This document shows, piece after piece, positions 1 to 6,132 of a stretch of DNA of 13,090 nucleotides. Position 1 is the stretch's first letter; each line of letters begins with the position of its first letter. Made by a program: the position numbers and the translations under genes. Below the pieces are notes generated by a model that saw only the letters and a list, made by a program, of their open reading frames with translations, ran no database searches and had not been told where the DNA came from. Source of the stretch: Myxococcales bacterium (GTDB taxonomy: Bacteria; Myxococcota; Polyangia; Polyangiales; Polyangiaceae); NCBI GenBank assembly GCA_020430865.1, contig JAGQIY010001267.1:1-13090 (forward strand), read 5' to 3'.

Positions 1-2
1 AG

Positions 3-1013
3 CCGCGAGTCGAACAGGTGCTGCTGCGCGCTGCCGAGCGCGCCAGCGTTCCCATCATCAAGCGGGTTGCCGTGGCCGAGGACGTGCTCCTAGAGATTCC
101 ATACGGAATGTGTGAGCGCTTGCTCGCCGTGCCGATCCGTAGGGATTCAAGAACGCAGACCGTCGATGTCGCGACCGCAGACCCCCTCGACCCACATGTC
201 GCTCGGGAGTTCTCCTATCAGCTCGGCGTGCCCGTGCGGGTACTCCAGGCCAGCGTGAGCGAGCTGGTGCGAGCGCTGAAAGGCATCTCCCGTGGCACGC
301 CGCACTCGGAGCGCACTCCAGCCTTCGGGACTCAAGTAGCTCGGCCCGAGCGCGTGATCGCTCCAGTCCACCGCGCTCGGATCCCTGACCTTGGTCCTCC
401 GCCTGGCACCCCGGTGCCCCAGACTCGGGACTACGCACAGCCTCGGCCGCCGTCGGACGCCGCGATCCCGCTCGTGCGTCGCTCGCGGAGCAGCCTCAAC
501 CCGCCTCCAGCCCCCGCTCCAGCCAGCGAGGAGCAGGTCGCCGCGCATGATGAGCAAGTGCTCACCCTGCTGATGCAGTCTGTCAGCGCCGACGAAGTCG
601 TGTTGCACCTGACGCGCGGATTCGAGGCGCTCTCACCGCGCGTGGTGGTCCTGGCTGTACGCGCCAGTGAGTACGTCGGGCGCGCCGCGGCGCGGAGCAT
701 GGGTGAGCTGGCGCTCAACGATCTTAGGATCCCCACGGATAAACCTAGCGTCGTGGCGACCGCGTGCGAGGCCGGCTACTACCTCGGTGAACTCCCGCAG
801 ACACCCGTGCACGCCGAGCTCGGGCAGCTGCTGAATCAACCCCTGGGCGAGGTCCTGGTGCAGCCCGTGCGCGTCGGCGCCCGGGTCGCGCTCGTCGTGG
901 TATCCACGTTGACCCAGGATAGCGGTCGCATCACGCGTCGAGCAGAACTCTTCGTGCGCGCGGCCGGGGAGGCGCTCGAGCGTATCCTGATGGATCGCAA
1001 GCTCAGGACTTGA
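3..1013 (+). CDS. GspE/MshEN N-terminal domain protein with C-terminal GAF-like domain (5' end outside window)
   Basis: I do not recognise a named gene. Counting from the first complete codon, residues 1-95 resemble the N-terminal domain of type II secretion/type IV pilus ATPases (GspE_N/MshEN): a hydrophobic LLAVPIRRD strand, then VATADPLDP and a helix ending at SELVRAL. In MshEN proteins this domain binds c-di-GMP or partner platform proteins. Residues about 100-180 are a Pro/Arg/Ala-rich linker. Residues about 183-331 alternate strands and helices like a GAF/roadblock-type sensor domain. No Walker A or B motif is present, so this is not a secretion ATPase; it may be a regulator or adaptor. 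The frame is open to the left edge, and the usual first helices of the N-terminal domain are missing, so the true start probably lies upstream; a GTG at 18 is the first internal candidate. The stop is 5 bp from the convergent VOC gene. Confidence 0.6.
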   Translation, partial: PRVEQVLLRAAERASVPIIKRVAVAEDVLLEIPYGMCERLLAVPIRRDSRTQTVDVATADPLDPHVAREFSYQLGVPVRVLQASVSELVRALKGISRGTPHSERTPAFGTQVARPERVIAPVHRARIPDLGPPPGTPVPQTRDYAQPRPPSDAAIPLVRRSRSSLNPPPAPAPASEEQVAAHDEQVLTLLMQSVSADEVVLHLTRGFEALSPRVVVLAVRASEYVGRAAARSMGELALNDLRIPTDKPSVVATACEAGYYLGELPQTPVHAELGQLLNQPLGEVLVQPVRVGARVALVVVSTLTQDSGRITRRAELFVRAAGEALERILMDRKLRT

Positions 1014-1018
1014 GCGCC

Positions 1019-1492
1019 TCAGCCGATGGCGTCGAAGGCTGCGATGACCTCTGCGGGTGCTTGCACGAGCTCGATGAGCACGCCCTCCCCCCCGATGGGA
1101 GCGTCCGCGTTCCCCTTCGGATGGATGAAGCACACGTCGTGCCCAGCGGCGCCCTTGCGAATGCCTCCGGGGGTGAAGCGAACGCCCTGACCCTCGAGCC
1201 AGCCGACCGCGCTCTGGAGATCGTCGATCCACAGCCCCAGATGGTTCAGCGGTGGCTCGTTGACCTTTGGCTTCTTCTCGGGGTCGATGGGCTGCATGAG
1301 GTCGATCTCGACCTTGAACGGACCTTTTCCGCAGACGGCGATGTCCTCGTCGACGTTCTCACGCTCGCTCCGGAACTCGCCGACCTTCGCCAGTCCGAAC
1401 ACCTCGAGCCAGAGCTTCTGCAAGGCGCCCTTGTCGGCCCCGCCAATCGCGATCTGTTGCACGCCAAGCACTCGAAACGGACGACTCGTCAT
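1019..1492 (-). CDS. VOC-superfamily protein (glyoxalase I / methylmalonyl-CoA epimerase-like)
   Basis: A 157-residue single VOC module-pair protein, the usual length for lactoylglutathione lyase-like and methylmalonyl-CoA epimerase-like enzymes. These cytoplasmic metalloenzymes isomerise or epimerise small thioester or hemithioacetal substrates. Metal ligand positions are visible: Q13 in VQQIAIGG (His in most bacterial members, Gln in human glyoxalase I), an acidic position at E62/D64 in [10 protein letters not shown]84 in NHLGLWIDD, and E141 in GVLIELVQ. Both beta-alpha-beta-beta-beta halves are present, the second starting near residue 82. The start is ATG at 1492; there is no clear ribosome binding site, and a promoter-like pair lies immediately upstream, so the transcript may be nearly leaderless. 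It is convergent with the preceding gene. The exact substrate cannot be told from sequence alone. Confidence 0.8.
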   Translation of the reverse strand: MTSRPFRVLGVQQIAIGGADKGALQKLWLEVFGLAKVGEFRSERENVDEDIAVCGKGPFKVEIDLMQPIDPEKKPKVNEPPLNHLGLWIDDLQSAVGWLEGQGVRFTPGGIRKGAAGHDVCFIHPKGNADAPIGGEGVLIELVQAPAEVIAAFDAIG

Positions 1493-1500
1493 GACGCGGC

Positions 1501-1529
1501 GGTGTAGCGTGACTCGCCACTGCGGTCCA
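1501..1529 (-). promoter_or_regulatory. Putative sigma-70-type promoter of the VOC gene
   Basis: On the - strand, TGGACC (plus positions 1524-1529) and TACACC (1501-1506) are separated by exactly 17 bp. They match the -35 and -10 consensus at 4 of 6 positions each. The predicted transcription start falls around 1494, next to the ATG at 1492, which would make the mRNA leaderless or almost so. This agrees with the lack of a Shine-Dalgarno sequence. It is weak evidence in a GC-rich genome. Confidence 0.3.
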
Positions 1530-1573
1530 GACCTCGAAGCAAGTTGGCGTGGCGGGAAGCGTCGCGCTGCGAT

Positions 1574-2407
1574 TCAAGGTACGCGAATCTGGACTCCGCC
1601 GCCGATCTCCATCGTCGCGTTGATCGAGCGCAGCACCCCCACGGTCATTCCCGCATGGATATATGCGCCGACGGCCTTCGCGAAGTCGTACTGCGGCCCC
1701 GCCGCGAGATGAAACACGAAGTCGGTCTTGTACTCCGGGTTGTAGGTGTCATCGCCAGGGAAGTTGAAGTCTTTGTTTCCCGCGCCGTCCTCGCTCTCGA
1801 TGCCGACCGCTGGCTCGATGAAGATTTTGAAGCGGGAGTCGCTCATCGTGTACGCGCGGAGACCGGCCCCGAAGACCTTCAGCGGGTTCGTGTTGGTCTG
1901 GCTCTCTCCGTCGAGGCCGAAGCGCGCCCACAGGAACGGCTCGATGGAGTCCAGCGGCGCGAACGATACCGCCAAGTCGATCATGGGCTGCGCACCATAG
2001 CCACAGAACTTCTGTTGATCCTTGGCTGCCTTGCTCGCATCCGGCTCCTTGCACAGCGGTGACTGGTCGTACCGAAACACCATCTTGTATCCGCCGAGAA
2101 ACGCACCGCGCAGGCCAACCTGCATGCCGTGCCCGAAGGTGTCGTCTTCTCCGACTTCCCGGGACTCGGGGCGCGTCGTCGGTTGTTCGGGTTTGGGGGG
2201 AGGGGGCACCGCACCGGGGTCCTCCTTCTCGGTGCCCATGCCAACCTGTTTCTGCACCTCGGGCGACGCGGTGGGCGTTTCCGGCGTGGCGTCGGTGGCA
2301 GGGGATGCATCGGACGCGCTGGCGGCGTCCTCGGGGGCGGGCTGCGCCAGCGCGGCGGGAGCAATCAGCAGTGCGCTGGAAACCAGGGCGATCGGAGAGA
2401 GCTTCAC
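1574..2407 (-). CDS. Exported beta-rich envelope protein (probable outer-membrane barrel), unknown function
   Basis: I do not recognise a characterised family. With the GTG start at 2407 the protein has 277 residues and an ideal signal peptide: MKLS, a hydrophobic core to about residue 18, and AAALAQ-type processing near residue 21. An in-frame GTG at 2461 would add 18 residues ahead of this signal and is less likely. Residues about 22-88 are low-complexity Ala/Pro/Thr/Asp/Glu. Residues about 90-277 consist of alternating hydrophobic/polar strands (MQVGLRGAFLGGYKMVFRYD, FLWARFGL, FKIFIEPAVGI, VFHLAAGPQYDF, GAYIHAGMTVG), as in small outer-membrane barrels. Two cysteines (C119, C135) could form a disulfide on a loop. 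The last residues (IRVP) lack the terminal aromatic typical of BAM substrates. It lies downstream of the aconitase-like gene on the same strand, separated by a repeat-containing gap. Confidence 0.75.
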   Translation of the reverse strand: MKLSPIALVSSALLIAPAALAQPAPEDAASASDASPATDATPETPTASPEVQKQVGMGTEKEDPGAVPPPPKPEQPTTRPESREVGEDDTFGHGMQVGLRGAFLGGYKMVFRYDQSPLCKEPDASKAAKDQQKFCGYGAQPMIDLAVSFAPLDSIEPFLWARFGLDGESQTNTNPLKVFGAGLRAYTMSDSRFKIFIEPAVGIESEDGAGNKDFNFPGDDTYNPEYKTDFVFHLAAGPQYDFAKAVGAYIHAGMTVGVLRSINATMEIGGGVQIRVP

Positions 2408-2465
2408 GCTGCGCAGCGTATCACAGCGCGCCTGCCCCAAGCGCCATCCGCTGGTCCTCACGCGT

Positions 2466-2574
2466 GCTGTTTCCGTGGGCTGCGCGCTGTTTCCGTCGGA
2501 GGCGCTGTTTTCCGCGGCGCCGCTGTTTTCCGCGGCGCCGCTGTTTCCCGCGGCGCCGCTGTTTCCCGCGCCGC
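2466..2574. repeat. Tandem array of about six 18-bp units with internal palindromes
   Basis: Units begin at 2466, 2486, 2504, 2522, 2540 and 2558. The core unit is GCTGTTTTCCGCGGCGCC; the first two units are diverged, units 3 and 4 are identical, units 5 and 6 carry TTTCCC, and the last is incomplete. Where adjacent units meet, the perfect 10-bp palindrome GCGGCGCCGC recurs at 2514-2523, 2532-2541 and 2550-2559, spaced 18 bp apart. The array fills much of the 226-bp space between the aconitase-like gene stop (2634) and the envelope protein start (2407). It may be an operator or attenuator for the envelope gene, or simply a minisatellite. No other sequence element was seen in this gap. Confidence 0.85.
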
Positions 2575-2633
2575 ATCGGAGCGGGCCTGCTCTCCGGCGG
2601 CTGGACTCGCGCCTCCTCGAGTCGTGAGGGACG

Positions 2634-4409
2634 TCAGGCGGGCGCGGTCTTGCGGGCCTTCTGGGGGCCGGCCTCGCCCGCCGTTCCCAGCTTGGTCCAG
2701 TTGCGCTCGGCGTCCAGCGCGAGCCAGGTCAGCTCGAACTGCTGGTCGCCAGCCTTGGCGTGCAGCGTCTTCTCGCCGTCCCAGCTCTCCGGCGCGGGCA
2801 AGACCAGCTCTGCTTGCTGCGCCAAGCGGCTGACCGTCTCGCTATCGGCGCTCAGGGCCAGGACGCCCAGTCCAGAGAGCAGGGGCACCAGCGCGGAGGG
2901 CACGTATGGCGCGACCACGGCGCGGAGCGCTGGCGCCAAGATCGGGGCGCTACGGGCCAGCCAGTTCACGTCGCTCGGATCCGAGAGCACGAACGCAGAG
3001 GGGCTCTCGACGCTCGCCGCAGTGTTCACCACCTGGAGCCTGGTTTCTCCACTCCATGGCACTGCCGCGGGGAAGTGATGTTTGGACGGATCGTCCTCCA
3101 TCGCCTTGGCCTTGCCCTTGGTCTTGCGTACGACCAGCACGTCGTCGGTCGGCAGCGCTCGCGGTACGGTGACGCGAACCGGACGCTTGAAGCTACGGGG
3201 ATCTCCGACCTCCCCATAGGCGACCGCGTAGGCCAGGGTCTCCGCCGAGCCCACGACGAAGCGGCCCTCCGAGCCGGGTTCGGGGTCGAAGGTTCGCAGG
3301 CTGACGCCTTCGCTGGGCGGTGGATACAGCTCTCCGGTGAGCACGCGGTGGTCTGGCTCCAACAGACGAGCCCCGGTGGCGATCAAGTCGACCAGGGCGC
3401 CGGCCTTGGCCAGCACCTCGAGCACCTGCCGTGAAGGTGGAACCAGCAGCAAGTCCAGCTTTGGAGGGACACGCTTGCTCTTGAGCAATGCCGCTGCCGC
3501 CAGGATGTCGCGCAGACTCGCGCCACAGTCACCCCCCAGGATGACCTGGCGTACGGGCTTGCCCTTCAGCTCTCGCACGGGCTTCACCTTGCCATCCACG
3601 TCGAGCACGAGCGGATCGACCGCGGAGAGATCGACCGTCAGCACGTCGTCGCAGGGCGCGCCCGCGTCGGGAGACAGGGCCCGATGCGCCTTGGACCGCC
3701 GCTGGTCTCGCAGATAGACCTCGGTCTTCTCGTCGCTGACGAACACGGCACCGGCAGCTCCCAGCTGCGGGGCCAGCGCGCAGAGCACGGCGCGATCCGG
3801 CACCGAGATCAGGCGTGCCGAGGGGCCGGCGAACTCCACCACCACCGGTGCTCCGTGTTCGCGATCGATGCGCTCGATGATCTCGCCGATCCCGCGGCGC
3901 AAGAGCTCCAACGCGACGTCTCGCACGCAGACGAAGGGCCGGATACGGCCGCTCAGCAGGACCTGAACACTGCGCGGCGGGCGAACCCGGAGCGAGCCGG
4001 CCAGCATCGCGTCTGCCAGCTGAGACGGCGAAACGACCAGCGTGAGCATCCCCACACCTCCAGTCGCTGCCATGCGCGGTTCGTCGGTCACCGCCAAGCG
4101 TGCCGGCGAGCCAAAGCGCTCGAGATGGACCGCTGCAGGGAAGCCAATCCCAGCGCGCGATAGCAGGACGCCCTGCTGGACGATGCTGTCTGGCACCCGA
4201 CTGGTTGCGTCCTCGCCCTTGCGGGCAACGCAGTGGGTCTCGTAGGCGACCGCCGTTTCCACGGCGGCCTTCCGCAGCCCACGGGCGAGCGCCTCGTTGA
4301 TGGTGCGGGATGGATCCCTCGCGAGAATGACCTGATCGACTTTGACTCGCGTCAGATCGTTCTGGAGCAGCGGGTCGTCGCTACGTCCCGCGAGGATCTT
4401 CTGGGGCAT
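2634..4409 (-). CDS. Aconitase-family protein with degenerate active site (probable pseudoenzyme)
   Basis: From ATG at 4409 there are 591 residues, a little shorter than the about 650-residue mitochondrial-type bacterial aconitases that it follows end to end. Homologous stretches include MPQKILAGR at the N-terminus, VKVDQVIL, VHLERFG, PPSRQVLEVLAKAGALVDLI, GVSLRTF and the swivel-domain TDDVLVV. The catalytic signatures are eroded. The Asp-His dyad reads T58-H59. GICHQVHLE is GIGFPAAVHLE (88-97). DSHTP is DEPRM (109-113). The first cluster Cys is kept (C295), but the CGPC pair aligns without gaps to H354-R355-V356-L357. NRNF is DPEP (375-378), and the swivel SSREH motif is gone (around 478-482). 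A [4Fe-4S] cluster and citrate/isocitrate isomerisation are therefore unlikely. The reading frame is intact, so it is not an ordinary pseudogene. An in-frame ATG at 4442 would add 11 residues; I prefer 4409 because family members start at this point. Confidence 0.85.
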   Translation of the reverse strand: MPQKILAGRSDDPLLQNDLTRVKVDQVILARDPSRTINEALARGLRKAAVETAVAYETHCVARKGEDATSRVPDSIVQQGVLLSRAGIGFPAAVHLERFGSPARLAVTDEPRMAATGGVGMLTLVVSPSQLADAMLAGSLRVRPPRSVQVLLSGRIRPFVCVRDVALELLRRGIGEIIERIDREHGAPVVVEFAGPSARLISVPDRAVLCALAPQLGAAGAVFVSDEKTEVYLRDQRRSKAHRALSPDAGAPCDDVLTVDLSAVDPLVLDVDGKVKPVRELKGKPVRQVILGGDCGASLRDILAAAALLKSKRVPPKLDLLLVPPSRQVLEVLAKAGALVDLIATGARLLEPDHRVLTGELYPPPSEGVSLRTFDPEPGSEGRFVVGSAETLAYAVAYGEVGDPRSFKRPVRVTVPRALPTDDVLVVRKTKGKAKAMEDDPSKHHFPAAVPWSGETRLQVVNTAASVESPSAFVLSDPSDVNWLARSAPILAPALRAVVAPYVPSALVPLLSGLGVLALSADSETVSRLAQQAELVLPAPESWDGEKTLHAKAGDQQFELTWLALDAERNWTKLGTAGEAGPQKARKTAPA

Positions 4410-4761
4410 GGTGCGGGGCGGATCGCCCGCTCGCGCGCGCATAGTGATTCAGTGACTTCTGTTAATGGACCACTGCCGGGCCCGCGGGAGACGGGAAAGT
4501 AGCCGGCAGACCTCCACAGGGTCAAGGTCGCTGGCGCGCACCCAGGCGGGCGACCTCGGGTGCGGGCATGGCCCAGTTGCCCGGAGGGTGCAAGTCCGCC
4601 GGTGGCGGCCCGCCAAGATTTCGCGCTGGGGCCTGCCCCCTGCGCACACTCCGGGTCGTGTTTGCCCCTGAGCCGACGCTCCAAGCCTTGGATACGACGA
4701 GCGAATTCGTGGTGCCAGCGATCCAGCGGAGGAGCCGGGTTCGGGGGTGAGACGGTGCTCT

Positions 4762-4809
4762 GGGCAGCGCTCCGAGCTGCCCTCGGCTGGCCGTTCGATG
4801 CGGCCAACC
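4762..4809. other. Two adjacent inverted repeats (possible structured RNA or protein-binding site)
   Basis: GGGCAGC (4762-4768) pairs perfectly with GCTGCCC (4776-4782) around a 7-nt loop. Two bases later GGCTGGCCG (4785-4793) pairs with CGGCCAACC (4801-4809) around another 7-nt loop, with one C-A mismatch. No T-tract follows on either strand, so classical intrinsic termination is not supported. GC-rich DNA yields such hairpins by chance fairly often. Confidence 0.35.
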
Positions 4810-4953
4810 GTTGGCGTGGGAAGCGTTGACCGGTCGCTCGGGGGCGCCCGCGACCCAGAGCTGAAGGAGCCGAGGGTGCCGCTCGGTGCCCTGGTCCGTG
4901 CGCTGGCGCGGCCCAGGGCCCCGGCGCCGAATCGCTGGGGATCCTCAGAAAGA

Positions 4954-4982
4954 TTCACGTTTTACGGGATTCCGGCTAGGCT
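4954..4982 (+). promoter_or_regulatory. Putative promoter of the Roadblock-aroQ unit
   Basis: TTCACG (4954-4959) and TAGGCT (4977-4982) are separated by 17 bp, and this AT-richer patch stands out in the surrounding GC-rich DNA. The expected transcription start is about 4989-4990, exactly at the proposed ATG (4990) of the Roadblock gene, implying a leaderless mRNA. The -10 matches consensus at only 3 of 6 positions, a form common in GC-rich bacteria. Confidence 0.35.
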
Positions 4983-4989
4983 CGAGTTG

Positions 4990-5349
4990 ATGTTTCGTGA
5001 GGCGCTCGAAGGCGTGGTTGAGGGGACCGACGGTGGGCTGGCCGGTGTGCTGATGGACTTCGAGGGCATCGCCCTCGAGACCTACGTGAAGCCCGAAGCA
5101 GGGATGGACATCGAGGCGGTGGGCGCTGAAGTCAGCGTCGTCGTCAAAGCCATCCAGCGCGCGACCGAGATGCTCGATGCTGGAGACACCAAGGAGGTGA
5201 GCTTCAAGTCGGAGCGGATGGTCACGCTGATCCGGGTGGTGAACGAGATGTACTTCTTGGCGCTGACCATGAAGCCTGATGGCAACTTCGGAAAAGGGCG
5301 GTTCATGCTGCGCACCACCGCGCCGAGGCTGCTCAGCGAGCTCGAGTAG
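4990..5349 (+). CDS. Roadblock/LC7-domain protein
   Basis: A 119-residue protein that is one Roadblock/LC7 domain. The fold pattern is visible: helix MFREALEGVVEGTDGGL, strands GVLMDFEGIALETYV, helix about residues 37-60, strands EVSFKSERMVTLIRVV and YFLALTMKPD, then a C-terminal helix after GKGRFMLRTTAP. Such proteins (MglB is the studied myxobacterial example) usually dimerise and regulate small Ras-like GTPases or act as scaffolds in the cytoplasm. No GTPase gene is in view, so its partner is unknown. The start at 4990 was chosen because the domain and family members begin with MFREAL; in-frame codons as far upstream as 4747 encode Arg/Pro-rich sequence without domain character. It lies 31 bp upstream of aroQ on the same strand and is probably cotranscribed with it. 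Confidence 0.85.
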   Translation: MFREALEGVVEGTDGGLAGVLMDFEGIALETYVKPEAGMDIEAVGAEVSVVVKAIQRATEMLDAGDTKEVSFKSERMVTLIRVVNEMYFLALTMKPDGNFGKGRFMLRTTAPRLLSELE

Positions 5350-5380
5350 CCGGTCGCCGGCCCGACGCTGGCAGGTCTCA

Positions 5381-5923
5381 ATGGCGACGAAGCGCGTGAA
5401 TCAGCAAGCGGCGCGGCACGCGCCGGCGGGGGCTTCGAAGCGGCGTCGGTCGCTCGAGGGCGCCACCGAGGGTTTTCGGATCCTCGTCCTCAGCGGTCCC
5501 AATCTGCAGCGTCTAGGCAAGCGAGAGCCCGAGATCTATGGCGAGCAGACCCTGGCTCAAATCCATGCGGAATTGGAGAGCTTGGCCGCAGAGCACGGCG
5601 CCCGGGTCGACTGTCGGCAGTCGAACTACGAAGGCGAGCTCGTGGGGTGGCTTGGCGACGCGGCGGACGCAGGTTTCGCAGGGATTCTGATCAATCCCGG
5701 AGCGCTCACGCACTACAGCTACGCGCTCCACGATGCGATCAAGGCCAGCGGACTGCCCTGCGTCGAGCTTCATCTCTCGAATCCCGACGCACGTGAGGAG
5801 TTCCGGCACACCAGCGTGGTTGCGGCGGTGTGTGTGGCGCGAGTCGCTGGTTTTGGCGCTGGCTCGTATGGTCTCGCCTTGCTCGGCTTGGTCGAGAGCC
5901 TGAAGCGGTCGAAGGGTCGCTGA
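5381..5923 (+). CDS. aroQ: Type II 3-dehydroquinate dehydratase
   Basis: This enzyme performs the third step of the shikimate pathway, trans-dehydration of 3-dehydroquinate to 3-dehydroshikimate, as a cytoplasmic dodecamer in this family. All signature blocks are present in the 180-residue product: SGPNLQRLGKREPEIYG with catalytic R48 and Y53, QSNYEGELV (80-88), INPGALTHYS with N105 and H111, and ELHLSNPDAREEFRH with H131 and R138. A basic, low-complexity extension of about 30 residues (ATKRV..SKRRRSLEG) precedes the domain and is not usual in the family. The start is ATG at 5381, with an AGG-type ribosome binding site in GCAGG five bases upstream; longer in-frame starts would overlap the Roadblock gene and add no domain. 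It is probably in an operon with the upstream Roadblock gene. Confidence 0.95.
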   Translation: MATKRVNQQAARHAPAGASKRRRSLEGATEGFRILVLSGPNLQRLGKREPEIYGEQTLAQIHAELESLAAEHGARVDCRQSNYEGELVGWLGDAADAGFAGILINPGALTHYSYALHDAIKASGLPCVELHLSNPDAREEFRHTSVVAAVCVARVAGFGAGSYGLALLGLVESLKRSKGR

Positions 5924-6077
5924 GCGGAGCCGCGTCCGCCTGGCTGCGCGTCTGAAGCGGTCGCTCTACCGTGACGCTGAGGCGGCTCGGCTCACGGGGC
6001 ACCGCCTGGCCCTGGGAACCGAGCAGCGAACGCGCCTCGGCGCTGCGCGTCGATGCCGCGGGAGATCGCGGAATCTG

Positions 6078-6110
6078 TTGCTGCGACGCGTCTGGGCTGG
6101 CCGCTACACT
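6078..6110 (+). promoter_or_regulatory. Possible -10 element upstream of the spike-like gene
   Basis: TACACT at 6105-6110 matches the -10 consensus at 4 of 6 positions and would give a leader of about 15 nt containing the strong ribosome binding site. The best -35-like hexamer, TTGCTG (6078-6083), is 21 bp away, too far for an ordinary sigma-70 promoter, so an activator or a different sigma factor would be needed. The remainder of the 5924-6132 gap shows only a 12-bp direct repeat (CTGAAGCGGTCG at 5900-5911 and 5952-5963) and weak GC-rich inverted repeats. Confidence 0.25.
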
Positions 6111-6121
6111 CGGACGTTCCT

Positions 6122-6129
6122 GGAGGTGA
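6122..6129 (+). promoter_or_regulatory. Strong Shine-Dalgarno site of the spike-like gene
   Basis: GGAGGTGATC begins at 6122 and is nearly fully complementary to the 16S rRNA 3' end; it sits just upstream of the ATG at 6133. No other gene in the window has a site this strong. It fixes the start codon and suggests that a large amount of this protein is made. Confidence 0.8.
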
Positions 6130-6132
6130 TCG

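Larger units (their letters stand above)
4443..4989. other. Non-coding intergenic region of about 550 bp between divergent genes
   Basis: No convincing gene was found. Open frames here translate to Arg/Ser/Pro-rich sequence typical of antisense or random GC-rich DNA, and none shows a recognisable domain. The stretch separates the divergently transcribed aconitase-like gene and Roadblock gene, so it should hold both promoters. Visible elements are two adjacent hairpins (4762-4809) and a promoter-like pair at 4954-4982, each listed separately. No repeats, tRNA or transposon ends were recognised. Confidence 0.6.

Noticed and set aside
2466..2574. CRISPR array
   Set aside because: The units are 18 bp and directly contiguous with no unique spacers, and no cas gene is near.
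2059..3078. + strand frames over the envelope and aconitase-like genes, including a run of AAPLFP-type hexapeptides
   Set aside because: The hexapeptide repeat is only the 18-bp DNA array read in frame. The remainder is antisense to two better-supported genes and lacks domains.
4352..4958. - strand frames in the non-coding region (4352-4807 and 4449-4958)
   Set aside because: Their composition is Arg/Ser/Pro/Gly-rich, no family motif is visible, and they overlap the N-terminus of the aconitase-like gene or no start signal is seen.
4747..4989. N-terminal extension of the Roadblock protein to an upstream ATG
   Set aside because: The 81 added residues are Arg/Pro/Gly-rich, outside the Roadblock domain, and include the hairpin and promoter-like region. 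The domain begins at M at 4990.
5898..5965. Attachment site or transposon end suggested by the 12-bp direct repeat CTGAAGCGGTCG
   Set aside because: There is no integrase or transposase, the first copy lies inside the aroQ coding end, and 12 bp repeats arise by chance in such GC-rich DNA.
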